Source: Sinosporangium siamense | GTDB lineage: Bacteria; Actinomycetota; Actinomycetes; Streptosporangiales; Streptosporangiaceae | DNA: 64,000 bases | Assembly (NCBI RefSeq): GCF_016863435.1 | Contig: NZ_BOOW01000030.1 | Coordinates: 62,001-126,000 of the forward strand | Reading direction: 5' to 3' | Shown here: positions 16,032-23,926 of the stretch, piece after piece | How positions within the stretch are numbered: the stretch's first letter is position 1 | How the letters are laid out: each line of letters opens with the position of its first letter | Translations under genes and position numbers: made by a program | Notes under the pieces: model-generated | What the model saw: only the letters and a program-made list of their open reading frames with translations | Told to the model about the DNA's origin: nothing | The model's database searches: none

Positions 16032-17789
16032 TCACCGCGTCACGACGGTCAGCACGGCGAACAACGCGATCCCGGCCAGCACCCAGGCGATGTAGTCGCC
16101 GACGTGCCCAGAGTGCAGGCCGCGCAGCACCGTCCCCAGCCTGGCCGGCTGCGGCAGGCGGCCACCCCAGACGCCCAGGGCCGCCACGGCCAGGGCGGCC
16201 ACTATTCCCGCCAGGCCGCTCGCGACCCCGGAGAACGTCCAGGGGCTTGGGGGACGGCCGGCCGGTGCTACCGAGGCTTCGCCGTACAGGACGGCTTCGG
16301 TGTAGCCGGTGGTGAACACCTCCGCGCCGCCCGCCACGGCCGACGCCGGCAACACGACGGTGAGCAGTCCGCCGCCGAGCAGCAGCACGCCGGGAACCAG
16401 CATCGGCAGGGGCTTGCGCGGTGTCGGCTCCGCCGTCTCCGCGTCCTCGTGCTCGACCGGATGGCGGGTGGGCGCCGCACCGGCGCCGTGAAAGACACGC
16501 AGCCACACCCGGAGCACCGCGCCGCCCGTCAACCCCGCGGCCAGCAGGCCGAGCACGGTGAACCACCACCACCCGTACGGCTCGGCCGCCCGCTCGGCCA
16601 AGACCTTGCCGAGCCACATGCCGCCGGGCGGCAGCCCCGCCAGGCCGAGTCCGCCGAGCAGGAAGAGGCATGATGTGACCCGCATGCCCCGGGCGCGGCC
16701 GTGCAGTTCGGTCTCGTCCACCGTCTGGAACCGGTTGAGGAGCATGCCCGCCCCGATGAAGAGGGCGCTCTTTACTCCGGCGTGGCCGAGCAGGTAGAAC
16801 GCGGCCCCCGTCAGCGCGTCGGCGCGCATCAGGGCCACGCAGGTGAGCAGCAGCCCCACGTGGCTGATCGTGGAATACGCCAGCAGGCGCTTGATATGCG
16901 GTTGGAGCACGCACATCACGCCGCCCAGCAGCATGGTGACCGCGCCGAAGCCGGCCAGCACGGCATCGGCGGTGCCGCCGAGGATCGTCCAGTGCGCGCG
17001 GGCGACCGCGTAGACGCCCAGCTCGACCATGATCCCCGAGAAGAGCACGCAAACGGGTGTGGGCGCCACCGCGTGCGCGTCGGCCAGCCAGAAGTGGAAC
17101 GGCACAGCCGCGGCCTTCACCAGGAACCCGGTGCAAAGCAGGGTAAACGCCACAAGCAGCCCGGCGTCCGGCTCGCCCGCCGCCCGCACACGCTCCCCGA
17201 TGGCAGCGAACCCGAGTTCGCCGGTGCGGCCGTACATCAGCGCGATGCCGGTCAGCGTGAGGTAGGCGCCTATGGAGTTGACGACACCGAAGTTCAGCGC
17301 GCCGTGCACGGTACGCGCCTCCTCGGCGCGGTAGCCGGTCAGCACGTAGGCCACGGTGCTCATCAGCTCGAAGAAGACGAAGGCGTCGAACACATCGCCG
17401 GTGAGCGCGAAGGCGCACATGGCGCCCAAGAACATCAGCATCAGAACGTGGAAGATGGCCTGCACCTCGGTGAAGTACCGCCAGGAGAACATCAGCGCCG
17501 CCACGGTCAGCACTGCCACGACCAGGGCCAGGCCCGCCGCGAACGGGTCGGCGACCAGCGGGATGCCGTTGCTTATCCCGCCGTGCGGCCCCCAGCCGCC
17601 GAGCCAGACGACGACCGTGCCGTGCCGTACGGCCCGCCACAGCACCACGCCGAGCAGGCCGATCACGGTCAGCGCGGCCGCCATGGCGACGGCGTCCACG
17701 ACCACCCGGGGCAACCACCGCCCGGCCGCGGCGAGCACCATCGCCGTGACGAACGGCACCGCGAGGGCCAGTTCGACCGCGGAGAGCAC
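16032..17789 (-). CDS. Mrp/Mbh-type ion-translocating subunit D (NuoM/N-like)
   Basis: A 585-residue, about 14-helix antiporter-like subunit of the complex I/Mrp family that moves H+ or Na+ across the membrane. Key charged residues are E142 in 'FFELMSTVAYVLTGY' and K225 in 'GFLVKAAAVPFHFWLADAH', equivalent to NuoM E144 and K234. The TM8 Lys of 'K-x-G-x-Y' is Glu here (E256 in 'SGIMVELGVY'). It is the last gene of an E-F-G-DUF4040-B-C-D module, equivalent to MbhH. GTG start, three bases after subunit C. About 20 more C-terminal helical residues end at 'LFAVLTVVTR'. Confidence 0.9.
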   Translation of the reverse strand: MLSAVELALAVPFVTAMVLAAAGRWLPRVVVDAVAMAAALTVIGLLGVVLWRAVRHGTVVVWLGGWGPHGGISNGIPLVADPFAAGLALVVAVLTVAALMFSWRYFTEVQAIFHVLMLMFLGAMCAFALTGDVFDAFVFFELMSTVAYVLTGYRAEEARTVHGALNFGVVNSIGAYLTLTGIALMYGRTGELGFAAIGERVRAAGEPDAGLLVAFTLLCTGFLVKAAAVPFHFWLADAHAVAPTPVCVLFSGIMVELGVYAVARAHWTILGGTADAVLAGFGAVTMLLGGVMCVLQPHIKRLLAYSTISHVGLLLTCVALMRADALTGAAFYLLGHAGVKSALFIGAGMLLNRFQTVDETELHGRARGMRVTSCLFLLGGLGLAGLPPGGMWLGKVLAERAAEPYGWWWFTVLGLLAAGLTGGAVLRVWLRVFHGAGAAPTRHPVEHEDAETAEPTPRKPLPMLVPGVLLLGGGLLTVVLPASAVAGGAEVFTTGYTEAVLYGEASVAPAGRPPSPWTFSGVASGLAGIVAALAVAALGVWGGRLPQPARLGTVLRGLHSGHVGDYIAWVLAGIALFAVLTVVTR

Positions 17790-17792
17790 GGC

Positions 17793-18137
17793 TCACTCTT
17801 CCAAGGTGCGCAACGCGTCCGGGTCGACCGTGCCGCGCCGTTTGGACACCTGCACCGTGAGCGCCAGCAGTAGCGCCGTCACCGTCGCTCCCACCACGAC
17901 ATCGGTGAGCGTCATGGCCTGCACCACGGGATCGACGACCGGCCGCCCCGGCCGGATGTCGGAGAACACCGGCGCGGTCGCTCCCCATCGGTAGCCGACG
18001 GACAGCAGGAGCAGGTATGTCGCGGACTGCGCGACCGACAGGCACACCACGACGTGCACCAGGTTGCGGCTGGTGACGATGCCGTAGAAGCCGGCGAGCA
18101 CGATCCAGCCCGCCGTGAGGTATGCCGCCCAGGCCAT
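17793..18137 (-). CDS. Mrp/Mbh-type subunit C (NuoK-like)
   Basis: A 114-residue three-helix protein homologous to NuoK/MrpC. The helices are 'YLTAGWIVLAGFYGIVTSRNLVHVVVCLSVAQSATYLLLLSVGY' and 'VQAMTLTDVVVGATVTALLLALTVQV', with the family motif DPVVQAMTLTDVVVG. ATG 18137 overlaps the stop of subunit B (ATGA), and the frame upstream of it is not conserved. It belongs to the membrane ion-pumping module and corresponds to MbhG. Confidence 0.9.
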   Translation of the reverse strand: MAWAAYLTAGWIVLAGFYGIVTSRNLVHVVVCLSVAQSATYLLLLSVGYRWGATAPVFSDIRPGRPVVDPVVQAMTLTDVVVGATVTALLLALTVQVSKRRGTVDPDALRTLEE

Positions 18138-18835
18138 CAGCCGGTCTCCCGTACGAGCAGCGCCTGCTCGAAGAACTTGGCGAGCACGAGGATGAACGCA
18201 CACCCGACCTCCACACCGACGACCGCGTTCATCGGGATGATCAAGCCCGCGAAAGCCAGCGCCAGGACCACGAACGCCGCCGCCGCGACCGCCTCGCCGC
18301 CCTCGAACAGAGGGACAGGGCGGATCCGGTCAAGCGCCCGGTAGTCGCCGGTCAGGTAGAGCACGTGCACCGCGGTGCCGAGCACGACTCCGCCCTGGAA
18401 GCCGCCCCCGGGGCTGAGCTGCCCGTGCGCCACGACGTAGACGCCGACGAGTACGGTGACCGGGAGCAGCGCGTAGCCGGTGACCCGCAGGGCCTCGAAC
18501 ACGTCGGCGGGGCCATATCTGTGCCGCCCGGGCTCGTCCTCCTCCTCACGGCGCACCATGCGCAGCAGCACCACCACGGCGAGGGCGGAGGCCACCAGGA
18601 TGAGTTCCTCACCGAGTGTGTCCAGGGCCCGCTGATCGAAATTCACCGACGACACGGTGTTGGGGGTGCCGCGCAGCAGCGAGGCCCGCACGGCCCGGTC
18701 GCCGTATGGATGGACATCGCCGCCGAACGGCTGAAGCCCGAGCACGGCAAGTGTGAACACGGCGGCGAAGCCGAGCGCCCCCGCCGCCATCAGGCACAGT
18801 CGCAACCGTCGCACACCGTTCACACCCTTGCTCAC
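18137..18835 (-). CDS. Fused MbhE-like/MrpB subunit
   Basis: A 232-residue protein joining two parts. Residues 1-100 carry one helix and the signature 'VNFDQRALDTLGEELILVASALAVVVLL', the C-terminal piece of MrpA, which is separate MbhE in archaeal hydrogenases. Residues 105-232 are MrpB (MnhB) with four helices, including 'GQLSPGGGFQGGVVLGTA' and 'PMNAVVGVEVGCAFILVLAKFF'. GTG 18835 overlaps the DUF4040 stop. The fusion and gene order match the Mbh E-F position. It lacks the large MrpA antiporter body. Confidence 0.85.
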   Translation of the reverse strand: MSKGVNGVRRLRLCLMAAGALGFAAVFTLAVLGLQPFGGDVHPYGDRAVRASLLRGTPNTVSSVNFDQRALDTLGEELILVASALAVVVLLRMVRREEEDEPGRHRYGPADVFEALRVTGYALLPVTVLVGVYVVAHGQLSPGGGFQGGVVLGTAVHVLYLTGDYRALDRIRPVPLFEGGEAVAAAAFVVLALAFAGLIIPMNAVVGVEVGCAFILVLAKFFEQALLVRETG

Positions 18836-19086
18836 GGCGGCTCCTCACGCTGGTGCCGCCGGATCGCCGCGACGGCGAGAATCACCATCAGCGGCACCAT
18901 GACCGTGCCCACCGCCAGTTGTGCCATGGCCACGTCGGGCGCCTGGAGTGTCACGAACAGGACACCCAGGCTCAAGCCGTACCCGGACAGCACGATCGCC
19001 TGGCGCACGGGATCGCGGGTCAGCACTACAGCGGTCGCCAGCAGCGCCGCCAGCGCGAACGCCCCCGCCAGCAGCGCCTCACCCAT
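18832..19086 (-). CDS. DUF4040/MbhD-like subunit
   Basis: An 84-residue, two- or three-helix protein: 'GEALLAGAFALAALLATAVVLTRDPVRQAIVLSGYGLSLGVLFVTLQAPDVAMAQLAVG'. It corresponds to the domain found at MrpA's C-terminus (DUF4040), which stands alone as MbhD in hydrogenase-type modules. The motif 'APDVAMAQLAVG' is diagnostic. It overlaps subunit G by eight bases and subunit B by four. Confidence 0.87.
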   Translation of the reverse strand: MGEALLAGAFALAALLATAVVLTRDPVRQAIVLSGYGLSLGVLFVTLQAPDVAMAQLAVGTVMVPLMVILAVAAIRRHQREEPP

Positions 19087-19351
19087 CGGGGTTCCTCATC
19101 GCGCGGGCGGCCGCGACGACGGTCGCCGGACCGGTCGCGACGAGCAGCAGGCCGATGACCGCAAGCTTGAGTGCGTCCGGCACGGCCGCCGCGCCGGCCA
19201 TGAGGCCCGCCACGACCAGCGGAACGCCGCACGTGGTGATCGCGGCGACGAAGTGCAGACGGCGGGTGCCCGCGGTGGTCAGCAGTCCGGTCGCCGCAGC
19301 CACGGTCACCGCCACCCCGGTCCACACGAGGACCTGGGCCAGTGTGGTCAC
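19079..19351 (-). CDS. Mrp/Mbh-type subunit G
   Basis: A 90-residue MnhG/PhaG-type protein with three helices. The hallmark is 'AGTRRLHFVAAITTCGVPLVVAG' followed by 'LKLAVIGLLLVATGPATVVAAARAM'. GTG 19351 overlaps the subunit F stop (GTGA). The sequence upstream in the same frame is the other-frame product of subunit F and is not part of the gene. It is an accessory membrane subunit for assembly of the antiporter module. Confidence 0.87.
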   Translation of the reverse strand: MTTLAQVLVWTGVAVTVAAATGLLTTAGTRRLHFVAAITTCGVPLVVAGLMAGAAAVPDALKLAVIGLLLVATGPATVVAAARAMRNPDG

Positions 19352-19593
19352 AGGGTGCGTCCCAGGAAGCGGGCGTAGACGAGCGACCCGGCGCACGACA
19401 GGAGGGCGGCGAGCAGGGCCACATCGACATAGGCGGTCCTGCCGTACGCGGCGGCCAGGAGCAGCAGCACCAGTGCGGACACGGGCCCGGTGGCCACCAG
19501 TCCGATCAGCCGCTCGGACGGCTCCCCGCGCGTGGTCGCGAGCAGGCACGGCAGCATCGCGCCGACCATCATGACCAGGGCGGCGGCGCTCAT
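19348..19593 (-). CDS. Mrp/Mbh-type subunit F
   Basis: An 81-residue MnhF-type protein with three helices ('SAAALVMMVGAMLPCLLATTRG', 'GLVATGPVSALVLLLLAAAYG', 'VDVALLAALLSCAGSLVYARF'). The pattern of a small polar loop after helix 1 and a 'Y.D.ALL' third helix is family-typical. It overlaps E and G by four bases each. Equivalent to MbhB. Confidence 0.85.
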   Translation of the reverse strand: MSAAALVMMVGAMLPCLLATTRGEPSERLIGLVATGPVSALVLLLLAAAYGRTAYVDVALLAALLSCAGSLVYARFLGRTL

Positions 19594-20054
19594 CGGCGCA
19601 TCATCCGGGTCAGGCCGGCGGTCTTTCCCAACCGGTGCACGATGAGCTTGTCAGGGCGTCCGGTGCGCACCCGGATGACATAAGTGCCGGGCGAGAACGA
19701 CAAGGCCAGCGTGGCCAGCGCGTGCCAGGCGGTTGTGCGCTTCTCGCCGCCCGTTTCAGGGCAGGGCACTTCGTCGAAGCCGGTGGGCACATCGCGGCGG
19801 GCCAGCACCCGGGCCAGAGTCCACAGGTCGGGAGGGACTCGCGCGAGCATCGGCGGCACCCAGCGCAGCCACGCCGCCCGCGGCCGGAAGCGCAACCGCT
19901 CCGCCCGCCGCGTGAGTGCCGCCAGCCACGCGCAAACCGCCGCCGTGACCGCACCCACCGCCAGTTCGACGGGCGGATAGGAGCTGACGAGGGCGAGGTA
20001 GCAGCCGAACAACAGCAGCCACCACACGGCGAACTCCACAACCGATCCCCGCAC
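19590..20054 (-). CDS. Mrp/Mbh-type subunit E
   Basis: A 154-residue MnhE-type protein. Two N-terminal helices ('VVEFAVWWLLLFGCYLALVSS', 'PVELAVGAVTAAVCAWLAALT') are followed by a cytoplasmic domain with 'WHALATLALSFSPGTYVIRV' and 'LIVHRLGKTAG', close to the family 'SLTPGT' and 'LYVHxL' motifs. It is the first gene of the module. A 54-base gap with a 17-bp-period direct repeat separates it from ccmH in the same direction, so it may have its own promoter or read through from ccm. Confidence 0.87.
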   Translation of the reverse strand: MRGSVVEFAVWWLLLFGCYLALVSSYPPVELAVGAVTAAVCAWLAALTRRAERLRFRPRAAWLRWVPPMLARVPPDLWTLARVLARRDVPTGFDEVPCPETGGEKRTTAWHALATLALSFSPGTYVIRVRTGRPDKLIVHRLGKTAGLTRMMRR

Positions 20055-20066
20055 GACCGCCCCCGA

Positions 20067-20093
20067 TCACCTACCCCAAAGGGTCACCTACCC
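20067..20093. repeat. Direct repeat in the ccmH-mrpE gap
   Basis: On the minus strand GGGTAGGTGA occurs twice, 17 bases apart (20093-20084 and 20076-20067). A related TAGGTAAG lies in the ccmH stop region. Closely spaced direct copies like these are typical of response-regulator or activator sites. It could control the Mrp-like module. Confidence 0.35.
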
Positions 20094-20108
20094 GACACGA
20101 ATGCTTAC

Positions 20109-20978
20109 CTAACGTGACCGTCCTTTCGGGTTGTGACCTTGCTCAAGCAGTTGCCCCACCTGGGCGCGGGCCGGGTGGCCTGGCGGGGCCGCCGCAAGGA
20201 ACCGCCGCAGCGTACGGCGCCCGTGCTCCGGGTCGAGTGCGTAGCGGGCCGAGCCGAGGACCAGCAACACGTCGGGATCGTCCGGAGAGCGGCGGATCAG
20301 CGGGCGCAATGCGGCCACGGCCTCGGCCGGGAGTCCCGCCTTCAGCAGCGCGAACGCGAGCAGGCAGCGCGCCGTACGGTGACCGGGACGGTCCTGGACG
20401 GCCTGCCGGAACACCTCTATCGCCCCGTGCAGGTCTCCGCGCTCCTGAAGTGCGCGCCCACGGGTCAAGGGATCCACGGCTCCCGCGGAAGCCGGCATGG
20501 GGGGCGCCGGAGTGCGGGTGAGCATCACGGTGAAGCCGCCGCCGGCGACGGCGAGGACCACCAGGACCGTGAGGCCGGCGCCCCGCGCCGGTGCGGAGGC
20601 GACGGCTCGGGGCCGGTAGACGCGCACCACGATCAGGCCGGCGACCAGCAGGGCGAGCACCGGCGCCAGCCACACCAGCAGCGCGATGCCGGAGGCACGC
20701 GGCGTGAGCAGGATCCAGTCTCCGTAGCGCCCGCGGAAATACTCGCGTATCTCCTCTGCGTCCTGCCCCTGGGCGAAGCGGCGGGCGATCTCGGTGCGCA
20801 TCGCGCCGGCCATTTCACTGCGGGACTCGGCGGCCGAGGCGGCCTGGCAGTCGGGGCAGCGCAAGGTCGCGGCGATCTCCAGCACACCCTCTTCGGGTTC
20901 TGCCGCCGAGTGCCAGATCGCCAGTCCGGCGAGAAGCGCCAGCAGGGCGGACGCCGCGCCTCGGACCGCCGTCTTCAC
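20109..20978 (-). CDS. ccmH: Cytochrome c maturation protein CcmH with C-terminal TPR (CcmI-like)
   Basis: A 289-residue membrane thiol-redox component that presents reduced apocytochrome c for haem ligation. It has an N-terminal signal anchor, then the redox motif LRCPDCQ (LRCxxCQ), 'REYFRGRYGDWILLTP', a second helix, a third helix near residue 160, and TPR-like repeats ('GRALQERGDLHGAIEVFRQAV'). This is the CcmH-CcmI fusion known from E. coli. GTG 20978 overlaps the ccmG stop (GTGA). It is the last gene of ccmCDEFGH. Confidence 0.9.
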   Translation of the reverse strand: MKTAVRGAASALLALLAGLAIWHSAAEPEEGVLEIAATLRCPDCQAASAAESRSEMAGAMRTEIARRFAQGQDAEEIREYFRGRYGDWILLTPRASGIALLVWLAPVLALLVAGLIVVRVYRPRAVASAPARGAGLTVLVVLAVAGGGFTVMLTRTPAPPMPASAGAVDPLTRGRALQERGDLHGAIEVFRQAVQDRPGHRTARCLLAFALLKAGLPAEAVAALRPLIRRSPDDPDVLLVLGSARYALDPEHGRRTLRRFLAAAPPGHPARAQVGQLLEQGHNPKGRSR

Positions 20979-21511
20979 CGGGCCAGCCGCGGCAGCAGAT
21001 GGCGGTCGAGCCATTCGGCGTCCACCGGGCCCACTCCTCGCCGCGCCACCGTGCCGTCGCGATCGAGCACGTAGGTCTCCGGCACGCCGAAGACGCCCAG
21101 TTCCAGGGCCAGCCGTCCGTCGGGGTCGGTCAGGTGCGGGAAGGCGTCCGAGATCCCGATCTCGCGCAGAAAGGCCTCCGCCACCCGGGGCGAGTCGCGG
21201 ATGTTCAGGCCGACGACCCGCAAGCCGCGTGGCCGAAGCCGCCGCGCGAGGTCGGCCAGCATCGGGAGTTCCTGCCGGCAGGTCCCGCACCAGGACGCCC
21301 AGACGGTTACCAGCACGACATGACCCCGCAGGCCGGCGAGGGCGAACCGCTCACCTCCGAGGGTGGTGCCGGACACGTTCGGCGCCGTGGCCCGAGCAGG
21401 CACGACGGGCGTCGCCGCGCCGTCACGGAGGAGTCCCTGGGCCAGCACGGCGGCGAGCCCGCAGGCGCCCAGCGCCACGGCCCCGGCCACCAGGTATGGA
21501 CGCGCGGTCAT
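20975..21511 (-). CDS. ccmG: CcmG/DsbE thioredoxin-like protein
   Basis: A 178-residue membrane-anchored thioredoxin that keeps the CxxCH thiols of apocytochromes reduced. It has one N-terminal helix ('VAGAVALGACGLAAVLAQGLL'), then 'VTVWASWCGTCRQELPML' with the WCGTC active site, and 'YVLDRDGTVARRGVGPVD', which contains the loop near the cis-Pro region ('GVPETYV'). GTGA overlaps on both sides. The role follows from the System I operon. Confidence 0.92.
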   Translation of the reverse strand: MTARPYLVAGAVALGACGLAAVLAQGLLRDGAATPVVPARATAPNVSGTTLGGERFALAGLRGHVVLVTVWASWCGTCRQELPMLADLARRLRPRGLRVVGLNIRDSPRVAEAFLREIGISDAFPHLTDPDGRLALELGVFGVPETYVLDRDGTVARRGVGPVDAEWLDRHLLPRLAR

Positions 21512-23457
21512 CGCGCCGCCGTCTCCGCCGGCAGGCGGGCGGGCTCCCGCTCCGCCGGGACGGGCCCTCGCCGCCGGGCGGGGACCTGAAGACAGAGCAG
21601 GCCGCCGAGGACAAGAGCGCCGGCAGCGGTCCAGAGCACGGCCATCATCGGGTTGACCGCCGCGCGCAGCACCACCGAGTCACCGATCTCCGACACCGCG
21701 ACGTACAGGTCGGCGAGCGGTGTCATGTGCACGTCGGGTGAGGCCACAGGCGGTGCTCCCGACCGGGTGTAGAAGGTGAGCCCCGGGCGCAGGAGCCCGA
21801 CCGGCGTCCCCTCGCGGTAGACCGTCAGCCGGGCCGCGGTGCCCATGTTGTCCTCCGTGCGCGTGCGTTCCACGCCGTCCAGCCGCAGGACGTAACCGTG
21901 GACGGGCATCGACTCGCCGACGCGCAGCCGGGCCTCGACCGCGTCCGCCGCGCCGGCGGAGGCCGCGATCGCCACCGCTGCCACCGCGACCCCGGCATGC
22001 GCGATCACCCCGCCCAACCGGCGCCTGGGCTCCGCCCGCGCCAGGACCCTGATCCCATGCAGGCCGATCAACCCGGCGGCACGGGTCGCGACGGCCCCCA
22101 AGGCGAAGGCGCCGATCCCATACGCGAGCAGGGACGGCACGGAATGACGCCCGGTGACACCGAGCACGATCACGGTCAGCGCCCCGAGCACGGCGGGCCG
22201 GGCGAGGCGGCGGGCCAGCACGCCCGGTTCGGACCGGCTCCATGCCGCGAACGGCGCAGCCGCCATGAGCACGAGCAGCGTGAACCCGAACGGTGGAGTC
22301 ACACGGTCGAAGTACGGTGGCCCGACGGAGACCCGCTCACCGCGTGCGAGCTCGGCGAGGAGCGGGAACAGGGTGCCGAGCAGCACGGTGAAGGCGAGGG
22401 CGGCGAGTAGCACAACGCCGCCCAGCAGCAGCGACTCCCGCGACAGGCCGCGGATCACCGCGCGGTCCGCGCCGACGCGGCCGGCCCGCCAGACCACCAG
22501 GCCTCCGGCTCCGATCAGCGCCGCGGTGAAGACGCCCAGCAGCACCGGGCCCGCCGCCGAGCCGGTGAAGGAGTGCACGCTCGCCACCGCCCCACCGCGG
22601 GTGAGGAAGACGCCGAGGAGCACAAGCAGGAACGCGGTCACCGCGAGGGTGAGGCTGAAGGTCCCAAGGACGCCTCGCCGCTCCCGCGCGGCCAGGGAGT
22701 GCAGTAGCGCGGTGGCGACGAGCCACGGCATCAGGGAGGCGTTCTCGACCGGGTCCCACTCCCAGTAGCCGCCCCAGCCCAGCACGCCGTACGACCAGGC
22801 CGCGCCCAGCGCGATGCCCGCGGTGAGGGGGATCCAGGCCACCAGCGTCCAGTGCCGCATCACCCGGGCCGCCTCCTTGCCCGTGCGCCCGGTCACGAGT
22901 CCGGCGACGCCGTAGGCGAACGGCACGACGAGCCCGGCGGTGCCGAGATAGAGCAGCGGCGGGTGAACGCCCATCAGGGGGTGGCCGCGCAGCAGCGGGT
23001 CGGGGCCCGGGCCGTCGGCCGGGACGGGATCTGCGGGCCGGAACGGGTCGGCGGCGAACAACGTGAGGGCGAAGAATACCGCGCACACCACGCTGACGAC
23101 CGCCATGGCGATCCCGTGCTCGGCGCCTGGGCCGCTTTTGGCGGCGCAGGCCAGGGCGAGTCCGGCACTGACCAGCACCCACAGGACCAGCGAACCCTCC
23201 ATGCCCGACCACAGGCTGGTGAACGTGTAATACGGGGGGACGTGCCGGCCTCCGTGCGCCGCCACGAACCCGACCCTGAAGTCGTGGCTCAGCAGCGCCC
23301 ATTCCAGCAGCGCGAACGCCGCCACAGCGGCCCCGCACGCGACTGCCGTGAGCCTGGCGGCATGACGGCGTGTGCCGGGGAAGGTCCAGGCGGGGGCGGC
23401 GACCGAGGCCGCCACCAGGCCCGTCGCCAGGGACGACGAGCCGAGAGCGGAGATCAC
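21508..23457 (-). CDS. ccmF: Cytochrome c haem lyase CcmF
   Basis: A 649-residue, about 15-helix haem lyase that joins haem from CcmE to apocytochromes. The tryptophan-rich WWD domain is 'WSYGVLGWGGYWEWDPVENASLMPW'-like around residues 220-245. Flanking His-containing segments are 'GHPLMGVHPPLLYLG' and 'FTSLWSGMEGSLVLWVL'. The periplasmic C-terminal part ('VHGYVLRLDGVERTRTEDN') matches CcmF. Length is usual for the family. It overlaps ccmE and ccmG by four bases. Confidence 0.94.
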   Translation of the reverse strand: MISALGSSSLATGLVAASVAAPAWTFPGTRRHAARLTAVACGAAVAAFALLEWALLSHDFRVGFVAAHGGRHVPPYYTFTSLWSGMEGSLVLWVLVSAGLALACAAKSGPGAEHGIAMAVVSVVCAVFFALTLFAADPFRPADPVPADGPGPDPLLRGHPLMGVHPPLLYLGTAGLVVPFAYGVAGLVTGRTGKEAARVMRHWTLVAWIPLTAGIALGAAWSYGVLGWGGYWEWDPVENASLMPWLVATALLHSLAARERRGVLGTFSLTLAVTAFLLVLLGVFLTRGGAVASVHSFTGSAAGPVLLGVFTAALIGAGGLVVWRAGRVGADRAVIRGLSRESLLLGGVVLLAALAFTVLLGTLFPLLAELARGERVSVGPPYFDRVTPPFGFTLLVLMAAAPFAAWSRSEPGVLARRLARPAVLGALTVIVLGVTGRHSVPSLLAYGIGAFALGAVATRAAGLIGLHGIRVLARAEPRRRLGGVIAHAGVAVAAVAIAASAGAADAVEARLRVGESMPVHGYVLRLDGVERTRTEDNMGTAARLTVYREGTPVGLLRPGLTFYTRSGAPPVASPDVHMTPLADLYVAVSEIGDSVVLRAAVNPMMAVLWTAAGALVLGGLLCLQVPARRRGPVPAEREPARLPAETAAR

Positions 23458-23837
23458 CGCGATCCGTCCGCAGCGCGGTATTCCTCGGAATGTTTGACCA
23501 TCAGCCGATCGGAGCGGAACCTGCCGTCCGCGCCGAGCACACCCTCGGCCACGACGCCTTGCCCCTCGCGGAACACGGGCGGCCGGTATCCGGTGTGCAC
23601 CACATCGATGGTCTTGGTGCCGTCGGTGAGGGAGAAGTGCAACTCCCGGCCGTCGGGGTGCGCCGTGCCGGGAACGACGAGGCCGCCGAGGCGCACGTGC
23701 TCACCGCCGGCCGGGCGGAGTTCGCTGGGAGTGCGGTAGTAGGTCAGGCCCTCACCCAGGCCAGTGCAGGCCAGAGGGGTCATGGCGAGGGCCGTGACCG
23801 CGACGAGCAGGAGCGGCAGCCTGCCGCCGGGGCTCAT
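23454..23837 (-). CDS. ccmE: Haem chaperone CcmE
   Basis: A 127-residue membrane-anchored OB-fold protein. A short N-terminal hydrophobic segment ('LPLLLVAVTALAMTPLA') is followed by 'YYRTPSEL', 'VRLGGLVVPGT' and the C-terminal haem-binding motif 'LMVKHSEEY', which carries the covalent-haem His of KHDExY-type CcmE (not the archaeal Cys variant). ATG 23837 overlaps the ccmD stop (ATGA). The longer upstream frame is the other-frame product of ccmD and ccmC. Confidence 0.92.
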   Translation of the reverse strand: MSPGGRLPLLLVAVTALAMTPLACTGLGEGLTYYRTPSELRPAGGEHVRLGGLVVPGTAHPDGRELHFSLTDGTKTIDVVHTGYRPPVFREGQGVVAEGVLGADGRFRSDRLMVKHSEEYRAADGSR

Positions 23838-23926
23838 GTGCGCCGCCTTCCCGACCACAGTGCGTATGAAGCCCAGGTGGCGGCGGTGAGCAGGTAGCCG
23901 GCCACCACCCAGCCCCACCCGTTCAC
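23834..23926 (-). CDS. ccmD: CcmD-like single-helix peptide
   Basis: A 30-residue peptide: one helix ('GWGWVVAGYLLTAATWASYALW') then SGRRRT. The Tyr in the helix and basic end are typical of CcmD, which helps release holo-CcmE from CcmC. GTG 23926 overlaps the ccmC stop, and its TGA overlaps the ccmE ATG. Position and size, rather than similarity, support the call. Confidence 0.8.
   Translation of the reverse strand: MNGWGWVVAGYLLTAATWASYALWSGRRRT

Noticed and set aside
15418-18216. Very long open frame (over 900 codons) on the minus strand across nrfD and the Mrp-like genes
   Set aside because: It is an out-of-frame shadow of high-GC genes: Arg/Gly/Pro/Ala-rich, without family features, and antisense or frame-shifted to well-supported genes.
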